This document shows, piece after piece, positions 47,849 through 61,500 of a stretch of 64,000 nucleotides of DNA. Below the pieces are notes generated by a model that was given only the letters and a program-made list of their open reading frames with translations, was not told where the DNA came from and ran no database searches. Source of the DNA: Sipunculus nudus (taxonomy: Eukaryota > Annelida > Sipuncula > Golfingiida > Sipunculidae). The translations under genes and the position numbers were made by a program. The number at the start of each line of letters is the position of its first letter. Positions within the stretch are counted from its first letter, which is position 1. The stretch covers positions 22,128,008 through 22,192,007 of the forward strand of contig CM049313.1 of the NCBI GenBank assembly GCA_026874595.1. Direction: 5' to 3'.

Positions 47849-50800
47849 TTTGTAAAACGGTGAAACAAGTGAGCGCGTGTAATAACCCATGCTACTGGTT
47901 ACATGTACACTTGCATGTACTTTTCTATTTACGAGCCTTGCTGCACAGGATCCATGCCCACACAGATTATCTGATATTTTCAGGTTTTAATTTTATTATC
48001 AATAATGGACGTATACGCACCGTCAATGTATGTTGTAACACATGGATATATCATATCAGTGTGTACGCTTCAACTGAATAGAAAACTAAAAACACATGTG
48101 AGCAATATTTAAAGTAAAAATCAATCACAGCTCGTTGAATGGTTCAGTGTTCTTTTCAATTCGGCCGATGCGTCTCGAATGCGTTCGACAACACGCCGGT
48201 TTTTTTGTCGGGTAGAGCTATCTTTCGTACAACGTAAACACCCACGTTGAGAGGGACAGGTATTGTGTCAGGGTAACAGGATGAGAATTAAGAGATGTTC
48301 CACGTGTTAAAATGTTTATGTTCAGATAAAGAAGCAGCTGGCAAGCATTATTTATTGGTTAGCATAAATGAAATGAATTGTTAATAAAGTGAGTTGACAA
48401 CTGTTTACACATATATTTATATATATTTATATGTATTTATAACAACAGGGATTCAAACGGCTTTAACATGTACATCTACAGGGCACTGGAATGTTCATAT
48501 ACATGCTATAGTGTGCTACACCTGACCTGCCTTCCTTATGAACTTGATGCCTTAATCGGCGTTGGGTTGAGCAGCGAAATCGGATTAATTGCATTATGTG
48601 AGACTGTTGCCTTATCTTCTACACCAGAACAGAGTAGTAATCTAGTTATACTTTGTCACAGTGTAACGTCATTGAATTACATTTATTTTTTTTTATTTTA
48701 CTATATGTAACCTTAAGGTGAATGTGTTGTCATCTTTGCGTTCCTGCAGTTTCTGCTTGGAAGATACGGATCTAATGGCCACCAAATCCTCTACGAAGAC
48801 ATATCCCTACTTTGAGACTGTCCATTGAGCTTTCTTGTATGTTTGTACCCTTATCATCTTAACCTCAAATAAGACAATCGAATCCATTCACGGAAGCTGT
48901 TATTTTTGGTACAGACTAAAAGGCGGATGTAACAAGTCAGAAGGAAAGCTTCAGTCCTAGTTAATCAAATGCAAGGTTTTGATTTTCCAAATTTTTGATG
49001 TATAAGGACATTTTATCAGATCATAGCAAAGCCCTAAGGTCTTCAGCGCGGTGCTAGCATTATATCAATAATTTCGACATCCGACTCTGACATTATTGTT
49101 TAAGGATTTGCGCACAATGGCAGGGCGCAGAGAGGCTTTTATAAAATATTCCTAGGACAGCACTCAAGCGACATTTCGAGACAGGAGACGTGTATCCGCA
49201 AGGTTAGTGAGAAAAAATTGACTTTTTCGGAAACACTAATTTCATAAAATTACAGTTGATTCACCAAAAAGTACAATTATTAATATCACCAAGGTTTTTT
49301 TGGGGGAAACACAGAAAATATCAATTAGAAACAGATGCATGGTTTTATATATTTCACAAATGTTAAAGTAATATTCCGCCACTGTTATTCGATTGGCTCC
49401 AAACTTAAACCACCAAGCCATGTAGTATCGCAAGCGCTATCCATGACTGCTCAAACTGATATCGGTGTACATGAACCACAGATAGGGAAACAATAATAAG
49501 TAATAGTAAAAGTAATAGACTGTTACAGCCTTTTTCATGTCATAGTAATACTACTGGAACCAAACATTTAAACTGTTAAGGATATAGTAATAGCAATAGA
49601 AGAAAATGTAATAGAGTAATACATATAACTTTATTTTACTTCCCATAGGGGACTCTTAAATTCTATGCATGTCACACATACCAGAGGCCAAAGCGTGGTT
49701 TGAAGGGAATAACAACGGTACGAGCTCACTTGTCATAGCAGAAACACATGTTCTTATCAAGTTTAGCTCAGCATGGAAGGTCATGCCACAGCCTTTTCTG
49801 TTCCTTAATGCTACTTATTTGCTAATTGGACATTAGATTTAAGTTTTCATTAGTTTTCATGATTGATTAAGGTAGAGCAAGCATTGGACAGTTCTAATTA
49901 AGTCATACCTCTTGACGATTGGATCATTGTGATAGTGTGTTCATATTTTCTTGATTTTGGTCAGCTGTTTTTATATTTGTTCATAGAAATAAGTTAATGA
50001 ACAACCATTTAGAACAATAATTTTTTATGATCTCTATCAATTTTACATGTACGTGTCAAGATATTTTAATACACTGTGCCGCTTCACAAAACCTGTGTAG
50101 TTGAAATGAATATATTATTCCAGAACTCTTACCTAACATATTTTTATTTTTTTCTATAATTATATAAAGTCTTGTCGGGAAAAGGTGTCATCCATAAATT
50201 TCTATTTCTGCCCATGCCCAAATATAATCCTTGCCTTACCCAGAAACGGATCATATCACTACCTAATGTGGAGGGATATTCCTTTTAAATTACATGTGAC
50301 ATGTAGTTTTCACTTGCCAGCTATGTTTTGGCTATGCAAATGTAAAAGTACAGTGTATTTTCTATGTTTTTTATTATTGTTGATAGATTAAGCATCCCTC
50401 CATGTGAATAGAAAAATTTTATAATTTCATATTAGAAAACTTTTAACCATCACAGAAGCAGACATGTTTCATCTTAGCTTTATTAGTCTTCATTAAGTTA
50501 ATAAGTTCATGATAACAGTATCAACTGCGGACTGCCAAAGTGTTTTGGTGGGTGTGTCACTATGTGCCTACTATACATAAAACGTCGTATTAACGTACTC
50601 AGGGACCATGCACGGACCACCTCATTCTCTGCTGCCTAGAATATGTATTAGTCAGCACCTGTGCCCCAGCATTTGGAATATCCTGATATGTTATTTTACC
50701 TTGGGCAATTAATGGCATCCTGTGGTTTGATAAACAGTTAACATAGACCTCAGAGTCAACTAAATCTTTCGGAACAGTAGAAATGAGCCCAAGGGTCTTT

Positions 50801-51284
50801 ATCTAGATATAATGTTAAGAGTCACTGTAAAGTCGCTTTCTTACGAGTCGGGTTCAAATTGTGCTTATGGCAGCGGATTCCTTTGGATGTATACTTCTTT
50901 GCAGATGCTCAGATAAATTTGTATGCAAGCATCCACAAATTTGATTTAGATTAATGGAGCAACTGACAGGTCTGGATTGCTATACATAGCCACGATGAGT
51001 GAGCACGTGTTCACTGTTATTCCCTACAGTAACTAACCTCGCTTTCGCCAGCTAATTAATTATACATAAGGAATATTAAGAATCCCCTTGGTCCTACTAG
51101 GTCATTAGGCATATGAGCAAATAATGCTGAAAAGGCTGTGTTCTGGTCAAACGTTTGCCTAGGATGTGTCTTTTGTTAAAACAAGTATTGCATGTCCAGC
51201 TATTATAATGATTGTCAGCATTGATGCTAATGGGGAACCTTTGAACATGATTGTTATTTAATGTAACTACCATTTTTGCCTCTC
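47849..51284. other. Intergenic region without recognised genes
   Basis: AT-rich DNA. A possible 5' exon ends at about 49202 (GTATCCGCAAG|GTTAGTGAG), and a comparable site at about 61280 reads CAGCAAAG|GTAAGTGCGG. Either could be an untranslated exon, but nothing ties them to a gene with confidence. Confidence 0.35.
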
Positions 51285-51510
51285 AGCGCCAAATAGTATT
51301 TAAACGTTAAACGATTTTGAAATATAATTTGAACGATTCAATATTTACTTTGATGATATTTCAGATCAACGCACTGAAACGTTAGGTATTCTCGTTGGCG
51401 ATCCACTCAAATGTACAAGAATACACAAAGAAGTTAATCAGTTCTAATGCCTGACTCAAACGTTATGAGTTTTACGAAATGAACACAAGATGGCACTGAC
51501 ATGTAAACGG
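51285..51510. repeat. Dispersed repeat family B, copy 2
   Basis: Second copy of the element seen at 21600-21870, in the same orientation, with a shared AACACAAGATGGCACTGA-type end. No coding capacity. Confidence 0.6.
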
Positions 51511-51924
51511 GGTTTACCGTGATTAATGATGAAGTGATCCATAGAGTACTTGCCAGGGCAGGTGTCACTGAATTAAGTTACATAGCTCCATCTCGTTCTG
51601 AATTATAATTATAAATATTATTTTATTCACTAGATGCGCATTATTACATACCGTTTATATGCGTTTATATAATATTAATAGTAATAAAATACAATAAATT
51701 GTAGAAAAATAAAAACAGTTATTACTAAAGTTGGATTAAAAAATTCTGGGTCATAATGCAACAAGCCATAAATCACCTTATAAGTCTCCTTCATGTTCGC
51801 TGCTAGTAACTTACTGTTGTAGTAGGCCGATTTTTATGGTTTATAAGATGAACCACAGTCTTGTACTGTTCCTCATAAATCTATCTGTACACCCCTAAGC
51901 CGGTCTTATTTGCCTACGCTCCAG

Positions 51925-52310
51925 CTGACGACGCTTTAGAACTGCGGGCTTTATGGATCTCCGCTTCGTACCACGGCTTAAGTGACTCACAATGATTTAC
52001 ATCATAGTGCTCACTTTCGATGATACAGGCGACTTCAGGTTAGAGGCAATAACTTCTGGAGGCACATCCTTAAGCTTCCGTGCAAAGCGACATTTACCAA
52101 CATTTTGCTTTGGCCGGATGAGCAGCTGGCATTGGACAGCATAGTAATATGACAGGCTTATGTCCATTTCTCAGACAACCTGCACTAGACAACATGATCG
52201 AGGAATCATTCAAGTGATCACCAGATCCAGCTTAAGGCCAGCTCGATGAATAAAGACATCTTCATGTTGGTGCAGGCCTAGCTTTGCAAGGATGTCCCAT
52301 AGCTGGTCCT
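51925..52310 (-). mobile_element. LINE fragment (endonuclease to reverse-transcriptase linker)
   Basis: The minus strand reads LAKLGLHQHEDVFIHRAGLK then LDLVIT, the last endonuclease motif of Jockey/CR1-like LINEs. Further on comes HCESLKPWYEAEIHKARSSK, which corresponds to the P-W-Y-x-x-E-I block before the reverse transcriptase. Several stops and shifts lie between. The enzyme itself is not present here. Confidence 0.65.
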
Positions 52311-54420
52311 TTAATGATCATTCATTATAACCTGATAGTGTTTCAACCTCCTAAAAAGGCGCCTATACGTGACTCTGTTGAGCGGCTCTCAGTTGAGTTA
52401 CTTTCAGATGAACCACTTTCACATGCGCGGCATGTCATATTAGCGGCAATATATAATAATGATGTATGGACTAATCTGTCATGGAATACCTGAAACATGT
52501 ATTAGGTGCTATATTGTGTTTTATAGTTCTGTATTAAATATACCCGTTTAAAACTTAAATAACCTGATATTATATAAAGAACACTGTATTACAGATTGTA
52601 GTACAAAATGGCACATGCAAATAGTGGTACCTACAAAATGGCACAGACAAACATGGTAGAGCCTAAGATATGGTTCAAGGGTGAAAATGACAAAAAATAG
52701 CACATTTGCAATAAGAAGACAAAATAATTAAATGTTATTATAGTTAACATTTCCTAAAAAATATAAGGAAAATACGTAAATTATTTTAAAATAATTCTCA
52801 CTTTACGACAAGATATATCAGAAATTAAAAACATTTTTTTATCTATGTTTGTGTATAAGTAAATATATGTGTGTACTCATATTGGTTGACTACCTGGAAC
52901 TTATGATTGTCATATTGTTTCTCAAATAAGTTAATATAACGCGAGAACACATGTTTAGGTATGAGAACAGCAAAATCTATACAGTAAAGTCAATTTTATC
53001 AGCACAAGACATATCTTCGTATGATATATCAGACAGATCTTAAACAAAAAAGTCCTGCAAAGTCTCAATTATATTGATCAGTGATATGTCACAATGAGAT
53101 GTCACTTCCCAAAGGGAATAAATTAATGTGCATAAACACTAGACATATATTAAAAAAAGTGAGGTAATAAGGAGCATCATAGATCCTAAACATAACTAAT
53201 AATGATATTTTTATTTCCAATATAACCTTTAAGAAATATCGGAGTTTATATTATTTAATTATCAAAATATATAACTAAAACATAATAAAATTTTATATTT
53301 TATCAATTTTTTTTTTATTTCAAAGTCTGACAACGATAGTATCTTCTAAGTTGTTTGTACATTCATAGTATTTATTTTAAAAATTTGCATTTGTTGTGTT
53401 ATTTTTTCACCTGTGCCATTTTTTGTCTGTGATAGTTTTCCCGGGTTTCATTTTGCATTTTCCTTTTAAGTTGTTCTCATTTTAATGTATAATCACCTGC
53501 TAAAAAGTTATATTATATTAAAGATATCACAGTAATATGGAAAAAGTAGATGGTAAAATGTTGTAATACTAATAGAACACCTGTTATATATACCCATCTC
53601 TGGCGGGAACGTTGTTATAGACCCACCTATATCGAGAAAGTATGCAGTTGAGCAAAAATTCGCAGCCCGACGGACATGGGTATATGTATGTTATCATGAT
53701 TCCGAATGATTAAATTTATTAAATCCATAAATATATGGGTGTATGGGTGTTCCCTTAAGTTGACATCACAATTTTCATACACATGTTGACATTATAGATA
53801 ACTGAAATGCCTGATTTCGTATAATTAGTAGCGATAATTCGTATAATTATTTACGAATGTAATCAACATACATACAAACAAATGCCACAACTAATATTAT
53901 TTAGTTTAGCAATTCAGATATATATTTAAACATATATATATATATATATATATACTCATGTGTGGTCTTAATAGCCAGCTGCTCTTATAAGTCGTCTTCC
54001 AGACAATATTAGGCTACATAATTTGAAGATGCCCTGTGCATTATTTAATAATGAAAAGCCTTAAAACTTCATTGAGTTAATTCTACACAACATAGCATTG
54101 CACTGGTCAGCCAGTGAGCACTCTGCAACCGGGTTTAGCAATTTTAATATCCAGTTCTATTTATGTATTCTTGAAATGGACAAATAACTATTGGCCTCTG
54201 TTTAGAACAGCCTTTTTCCAATTAATCACAGTATCGTAACCACTTTGTGATATTTGTCAGAGTAAATTTTTTTTTCATATTGTCTTTCACAAATACTAGT
54301 TACTGAAGACAAATTTTGTCGTAATTTGCCTTTAAATAAATATTTATTACAAAAATAAAATTTTCGCTGATTTTATCATAATCCTTAGCCCTGAAACATT
54401 AGGCAAGGGCATAGTATATT
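52311..54420. other. Region upstream of the GT15 gene
   Basis: No gene recognised. Imperfect inverted similarity exists between about 52600-52710 (AAAATGGCACAGACAAA) and 53380-53480 (GCCATTTTTTGTCTGTG), which may mark a MITE of about 0.9 kb. AT-rich DNA and a TA tract (53932-53954) follow. Confidence 0.35.
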
Positions 54421-54500
54421 ACATGGTTCTGAAAACGGATATGTGTAACAAATGTTGTCTGATTGTTTTCAGTAAAGCCTCCGATGAACAAGAGCAAGAA

Positions 54501-55595
54501 ATGTGGCCTTTAGGAACATCTATGCGAAACGCATTTTTTATTTTTCTTCTTCTGCTCACTTTATCCATTCATCTTACGTGGTACTACGGCTGGAATTTGG
54601 AATGGAATGTTGGCTTGAACTGGATAACCCCTTTGGTTCTGTCACCTTGTGGAACCAATAATACAGATTGCGAAAGATTACAACGGACCTTCCACACGTG
54701 GCCAAAAAGTAAGCCAAGAGCTGCCATCTACATTTTAACTCACTCTCCTCGAAGAGGGAAGTTCCAAAAGGCACTGGAAAGTATAGACGCAAACTTCAAC
54801 GATTGTTTCAACTACCCAATTATTTTGTTCCATGAATCCGAATTAAGAAGTTTTATCCCATGGATTAGAAACATATCAAGATCGGATTTATACTTTCAGG
54901 AGATTGAATTTAAGATACCAAGCTTTATGCCGCCGAAATCAAAATGGCCCAAGGCTACATGCGGCGAAGGTGATAGTTATAAACATATGTGCAGGTTCCA
55001 TTCCAAACTAATTTATGAAATGCCTATCATGCAGAATCTTCAGTACTACTGGCGTCTTGATGATGATTCTGTACTACTCGACCCAGTTCCATATGATGTA
55101 TTTAAGCGAATGCAAATGCTTGGTATGCAGTATGGATACATACTGATTGGTGGTGACGCTCCGTCCTGTACTCTTGGATTATGGGACACGGCAAGAAGTC
55201 ATATTAAAAAGAAGAATATTGAGCCCACTTTTTTTCACAGTTGGCGTGAGTTTAAAATATATTACAATAATTTTGAAATTTCAGAGATGAGCCTTTGGAC
55301 CCAAAAAAGGTATAAAGAGTACATTGAGGACATTGATAGAAAGGGTGGAATTTATTATTACAGGTGGGGTGACGCCCCAATAAAAACAATAGCCGTTACT
55401 ATATTTGTTCCTAAAAGTAAAGTCTACTATTTTGATGACATTGGTTATCAACATCAGCGTTTCATAAGGAAACTCCCGTCAAATATTACAATGAACAAGA
55501 CGAATTACCTTGTGCACTGCCGACAATTTAGAAGCCATAAGCTGGCCTTGAATAATTGGCTGCCTTACTTACGTGGGTTGGTTAGAACTGTTTAA
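54501..55595 (+). CDS. GT15 family (Kre2/Mnt1-like) alpha-1,2-mannosyltransferase
   Basis: An intact single-exon coding region of 364 residues from ATG at 54501. The open frame extends to 54423, but an acceptor-like GATTGTTTTCAG ends at 54472, so I prefer the downstream ATG. Counting from it, a type II membrane anchor lies at about residues 9-27 (MRNAFFIFLLLLTLSIHLTW), giving Golgi-lumen topology. The catalytic part shows RAAIYILTHSPRRGKFQKAL, CRFHSKLIYEMP, YYWRLDDDSVLLDPV, YNNFEISEMSLW, YYYRWGDAPIKTIAV and VYYFDDIGYQH, all hallmark blocks of GT15. The Mn-binding E-P-G found in the fungal YWRVEPG block is D-D-D here, still acidic; the His of GYQH is kept. In fungi these enzymes add alpha-1,2-mannose from GDP-mannose to O- and N-glycans. 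The exact acceptor in this animal is unknown. No frameshift or stop is present. Confidence 0.88.
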   Translation: MWPLGTSMRNAFFIFLLLLTLSIHLTWYYGWNLEWNVGLNWITPLVLSPCGTNNTDCERLQRTFHTWPKSKPRAAIYILTHSPRRGKFQKALESIDANFNDCFNYPIILFHESELRSFIPWIRNISRSDLYFQEIEFKIPSFMPPKSKWPKATCGEGDSYKHMCRFHSKLIYEMPIMQNLQYYWRLDDDSVLLDPVPYDVFKRMQMLGMQYGYILIGGDAPSCTLGLWDTARSHIKKKNIEPTFFHSWREFKIYYNNFEISEMSLWTQKRYKEYIEDIDRKGGIYYYRWGDAPIKTIAVTIFVPKSKVYYFDDIGYQHQRFIRKLPSNITMNKTNYLVHCRQFRSHKLALNNWLPYLRGLVRTV

Positions 55596-58500
55596 TAAAA
55601 TAAGGACCGGCCTTACATGAATGACTATCCGATTCAGAATCCTTATTATTCTCCATGCAGAGGTATATCTGGGAATTTTACATTGAAATCAAATATTTTA
55701 GTGTAGAACTTCTTTTTTCCCAAAGATGTCATCGGCTGAAATAAGAATTATGGAATAGACTCTACCGAAATAACATGTCTGGCCTAGGATTCGATATTTA
55801 CATGTTGCTCTCAACAATGACAATGATTCTGGGTCACACATCAAGCCAGAAATCCATATGTTTAGGAAAAGACAGATAATTCAATCTCATTTGTCACTGA
55901 CTTTAGGTTGAACAATTTGAAGGCAACATGTTTAGTTGTAAAAAACAATAATTCTTTGGAATGTCGCGAATCATTCACGACAGAATTCTTAGGGGGGAAA
56001 TGTGCGGTTCCTGGTGATAATAATGTATTTGTTTGCAAAGATTTAAAAAATTGCCGATTGTACTATTTTCTCTTTTTAATTAGTTTGGCTGTGGTGTGCA
56101 TACAATGTGTTATAAACCACACATTGCCTTTCAAAGGTTCACGGAACATTTCCTTACCACCATGTGAATAATATATTTATGTAAGCATATGGCTGCACTC
56201 ACGGGGTTCATTTAGGTTCCTATACACGTATAGCTTATCAAAAGAAACACGGGGTATGGGTTTACTTTAGGCTAAGGAAAAAAAGACTACAGCTTGAACG
56301 TTTCTTCTGATTTACAGCCATGCAACGAATAACAAGCATTCCTCTAGAAGGATTTTATTTCTTCTGAATTTAACTGAAGTTAGGCAAACGGACGCCCCTT
56401 TGAGACTCCTTCCTTTCCCTGTTTTGCCACGACCTCTTGCAGCAGGGGTCATAACTAATCTAAAAATTAGGCGGATTTCCAACCAGATCAGGACTAATTT
56501 ACTGGGTTGCACGCGAATACACAAAATACATGAACAACATATACAAATGTCAATAGAATACCAAGACGTCAAATATGCAGTAGAATAAATTCTGTAATAA
56601 TTTTTTCTCCCCCAAAACAAGATATAGCTTTGGCGTTCATTATCGAGTTCTGGCTGCCAAGTATTATAATAAGGTAAAGGGACTTATTACCATGTTTGTT
56701 TAAATGACGTGTTATCTGCAGTCATTTTGGACTCCTGTTGTATTTTTCAATCTCATGATTACTCCGCCCTACTTTAATTTGCTAAGAAGAAGGAAAAATT
56801 TGGATTTACAAAAAGCTGTCCACTATATACAGGTGCCCATTCTTTGGAAGTGCCAACTTAGGGTGGTTACACTGTATACATTATGTCGTTAAAATAAGTG
56901 TTATGACAAATGTTACGGCACCTAGTTTTGTGCCCTAATTTCAGTGAAAAAAAAAATGCAGATTTTAGATTTCCCTCAGGGGCATGAACTTGATATTCAG
57001 ACTTTCAGACTTTTTTTCGGAAGTTTTAGGATCATTAGAGTATGTCCTATGTAGAGGATAAACACTTTCACGTATTTCTTAAGAATAAACTCCTCAATGG
57101 CTTTTCTAAGACTTGCGTAAAACAGGTCTATATACATTAAAATTTTGAAGAGAAAAAAAAAAACAGCCTGTGGCGTCGTCGTCAGTGCCCCCGCGTTCTT
57201 GTCAATCACAACCATTTGTCCAACGAATTTCTGTTTCGTGCAAGTGGATATTGCGCCTTGGAGAGATTGATATTGTAAAATAAATAAAAACTGGTATAAC
57301 GAATACCTTCCTGATTCAACGTCAAACGGGAAGCAAATGACCAATATTTTACGATTTAAAAAAAAATCCGATTTAGATTTCCCTATATAAAAGATTCGTG
57401 CAGGATTTCTCGCTCGAAAACCATCCGCAATATTTGCTGATTTCAATCGTTGACAGCCTCTGTATTAGAAATGTTACAGTATGCATGGTGACTTGTATGG
57501 TTACGATATGAGAATTCTTATTGCAAGTAATGTCAGTAAACATTTCATTAACAATATTATGGTAAGTGAAATAAAAATATTCTATAAATATTACATACAT
57601 TGCTTGGATGAGATATGTTTCCTTGTTAATAAGTTCTGATTCAAAATCAGGTAAAAAAATAATTTTTAGGAGCCTTGGGCGAACGTGAATTTCAAAATTT
57701 AATTTTAAACTATATTCTCCGAGCCAATCCAATCACGTATTTAAGATCTAAACTAAAGAGTGAAGCAATTACAAAGGCATTAGGACATCTACACCAGAAT
57801 ACAAAGGCCTGGATGGCGCTTGCAGTTAGTACAAATGAATGTTTAAAAAAAACTCGGATCTCTCAGCTAGCAACCCGGCATTTAAATGGCGCGGCTATGA
57901 AAGAGGGCCGTCCAAGTTCGGTGGTTTTCTCTGCGTCTTCCCGTTCAACAGAAAACTGAGTTCCACTAACTGAGCCTTGGAGAATTCCCCAAGGATTAGT
58001 TATAATAATTATTAGTAAAGTGAATGGCAATGTATACTTTTGATTTATTATTATAACTACCAAATGATCTTATCCCGTTCAGCCCACTCTCCTCGCTGAG
58101 ACTCCTACCCGAAGTCATCACTACAAGGGTGAGCCTTCTTCACCCAGGAGTGAATGAGAACCAGACATGGATGGGTGGCAGGCATAATTGAGAATGGATT
58201 TTGCGTCTACAAAGGCGTGGTTCAGGTTGTATGCTTCCCAGATAGCTGAGGAGAGCCACAAGAATGAACATAACCGAAGACCAGGAAGGCAAAGTGGAAA
58301 GTAAGTAATGACTCATGAAGTGATAGCAGACTATAATCCCAAACTTAAGCTTTTACCTGTTTTTTAGGGTTAGCAACAGAACGGTTGAACGCACAGATGA
58401 CATCAGTTCTGTGGAAGTTTTGAGGGTCTGCTGGGGTACTTTATTTTACACAAGTCTGTTTTGTCGCAGCATCAATTTTGGCACCATGACAGTAAAATTA

Positions 58501-61500
58501 AACTGTCTAGGGCAAAGGTAAGGCTAAGTCTTCTTTACGATAAACCTCGGGTTCCCTGCTCTGGCTATAATAATCAATATTCCTTTTCATTTAAATTTGA
58601 TGTGACAATATGATCTGCTTACTACTTTTATCAACATTTTAGATCATCAGATCAGGACTATCACCAAGTTCCTGATCACATGGGTCTGTGTGTTTAGAGT
58701 GCACAAGATGCTTTTTAAATCTTCACACTAAATTACAGATATAAAACAGATCCATGTTTGCGTCACATGTTAGCTCTGCACTTTAACACGGAGGTGGCCT
58801 TAATAAGTTCAACTTTGGAGGGGATGTTTGGAAATCCAAAAAGTACATAACAGAGCGTCCTCTGTTGGGGGATAGGTGCGCAGGTCTCAGCGACAAATAG
58901 AGCACTTGGCATTTTGTGTAGGGTGCCCTGACCAAATTTAATATGACAGGGCCTAGCTGAAGGATGTCATCCTCAAATTGATAGAAGGCCATTAACATGT
59001 GTTTTTTTTATGATGCTAAAATTTAGCTTTATAACCATGCGAAGAAACTGTTTTCATTTCCGCTGAGAGGAAATTATGGCATCAGTTAGTGCATAAAGCG
59101 TGTCTTTTGAACAGTTTGCCCCTGAAGGTGGTGCCATATTGAGACTTGAAATAAATAGACTCACAGCTCTTTTATAAGAAAACAGGAGGCGCACCTGAAT
59201 ATAAGAATACAAGTATAGTATCGTTATCTGTAAATAGGTGGCGCTCCTAGATAGATACAAGAACATGAACATGCATATGTCTAATACATGGCGAAATGCA
59301 AACGACATGATAAGCTGTGAAGTGAATTTAATGTAGAAAAGATATGAATGGATAACATGCAGGAAAAGATAAAACTGTATTTGAATTTAATCAGTGGCGA
59401 TTATATGCAATATCATTGTTATAGGCATTTCACAATTCTCTTCATGAATATCAATTTGTCAAACCTGCCACAAGAGAGGCCACAGGGTTCAACATGACAC
59501 CAGAAGCAAGAGCATGCACAACAAACCGATCGTAAAAGACTACATGGTAAGAGTTGTCCGTCAATACGTACAACAGAGTAAAACACATAATACAAATGTT
59601 TAAATGAACGCATGTTTACGGCGGCAAAATGAATTCTTGTCTCCTCTAGACATTATACAATCAAATCCATGTAAAACCAAACATGCATAACACCAATCAA
59701 AGAAAAAAGCTGATTAAATAACTGTACATCAACCAAATTTGTATAATTTAGTCTCTATCCTTCAAGAATATGTCCTTACATTTAGGCCGTATGTCCTCAT
59801 TTTTCCATGTTAGCACCTTTATCGTTTTCAAAAAAGTGCCAAAGGCAGGAGTTCCATACTTCATCAAGTAGGGCGCTAAAGTGCAATCTTGTCTTCTTCA
59901 GTTATAGTTTAACCTCGATTTATTATTTTGCAGTACATTGGTGATTTTGCTAGCTAGGTTTGAATGATGTAGTCTTCATTACATACACATCATGGATCAT
60001 TACCTTAACAGCAAGGAATAAAGATGGGAGATGGTGTTTATTATGAATTGTTATACTAGGAATGATGGATATGTGACCCTTACTCTCCAAGAAACTTCAC
60101 TACTTCACTTAAATAAAGCTCACAGACAAACAAACAAATGGCGGGAAACAAGACTTATTTATGTTCCTATATTAATCAAGCCTTAGTTTAAAGCCATTCT
60201 CTTGTAGAATTATTTAGATTTACCATGACAAAGAATCGTAGCTACAAATAAAATTTCATAGATGATGATTTCCATGGTACTCTTTGAATTATAAGGATAA
60301 TATACCGGAGCAGATTTAACGAGCTAAATTCAATTTGAGGTACAGCGATTTATTGGAGATAGAGTAGTAATTCAGACGAAGGTTGAATTTTCGAAGACAA
60401 TATAAAGAGCGGTATTTTGCTTTAAAATCAATGTTTTTTTCACACAGAGACGAATGATTTATTACACATATGGATCAGATATGACCCTGGTATATCACTT
60501 GTAGCAAGAAGTACCCGACAATCAATGTCCCTTTTATTTAAGGAAACTCCATCTTTTTCTGATATTAGTGCATACTAATCCTCAGGTACAGAGGATTCAG
60601 CTATATTAAATCACTCAGTTTCGGCCATAAGACACATTTTAGTTGGGGAGAGGAGAGACAAGACTTGGCTTGCAAGTTTTTCGATCATCTTACATCAGGT
60701 TTAAATTATATTTGAACCGTGTCGTTTCTAGGTATACCGCGGTAAAACGTGATGTTAGTTCTGTCCATATTCCTTTTAGTTAATTTCATTTCTGTATACC
60801 TCAGTCATATGATCATCCCTTGATAGTCAGTGGCTCCATAAACACCACAAAGTACCAAATAATTATATGTCACTAAAGCTACTGAATAGAATACATAAAA
60901 GAATAGTTTAACTATCTCAAAGTGGGAGGGGATCCCTTGTTAGAACGAACTTAGTAAGTGGAACATCTTGTCAGAATTGTCTCCATCCATAGAATATGTG
61001 GTCATTCCTGTTCATGTGTATGTTTGTTTATTCATAACTCACGACAGCGTGAAAAGAATCTCATTATATTTTCGGGGCATTTTGGGAAGGGGTAATGAAG
61101 ATTTATTTAGCTTTTTGTGTGTATGAGAAACGTGGACCTGATTCAGGCACTTCATCAAGGAATATTCACCAATGTACAGTAACCTATGCACGAATGAACT
61201 TGGAAACTCTGAGGACAATATCTAGGCAATAATCTATCTGTAGAGAGCGTTTGGAGACTATTGGACATGTATCAGCAAAGGTAAGTGCGGAAAAAGCTTT
61301 TTAGACAACGCCAAAATCCTTAATTTATGTTTGGATTGCAAAAGTTAGTTTAGCATAAATTACATTTATTAATAATACAAATTAATTTTTGGTACGTGGG
61401 AAGTAACATATATAGTAGCACAATATGGAATAGATGTTAGTATATATTTAACAGACGTTTAACTAAGGTTTTACTTTGCAAGATGGTTTATGGTATCACA

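Noticed and set aside
55908-56171. 87-codon frame with a hydrophobic segment after the GT15 gene
   Set aside because: It has cysteines and one possible membrane segment but no family resemblance and no splice or promoter evidence.
57675-57959. 94-codon plus-strand frame
   Set aside because: No recognisable motif, and the opposite strand is open over the same region, so it is probably chance.
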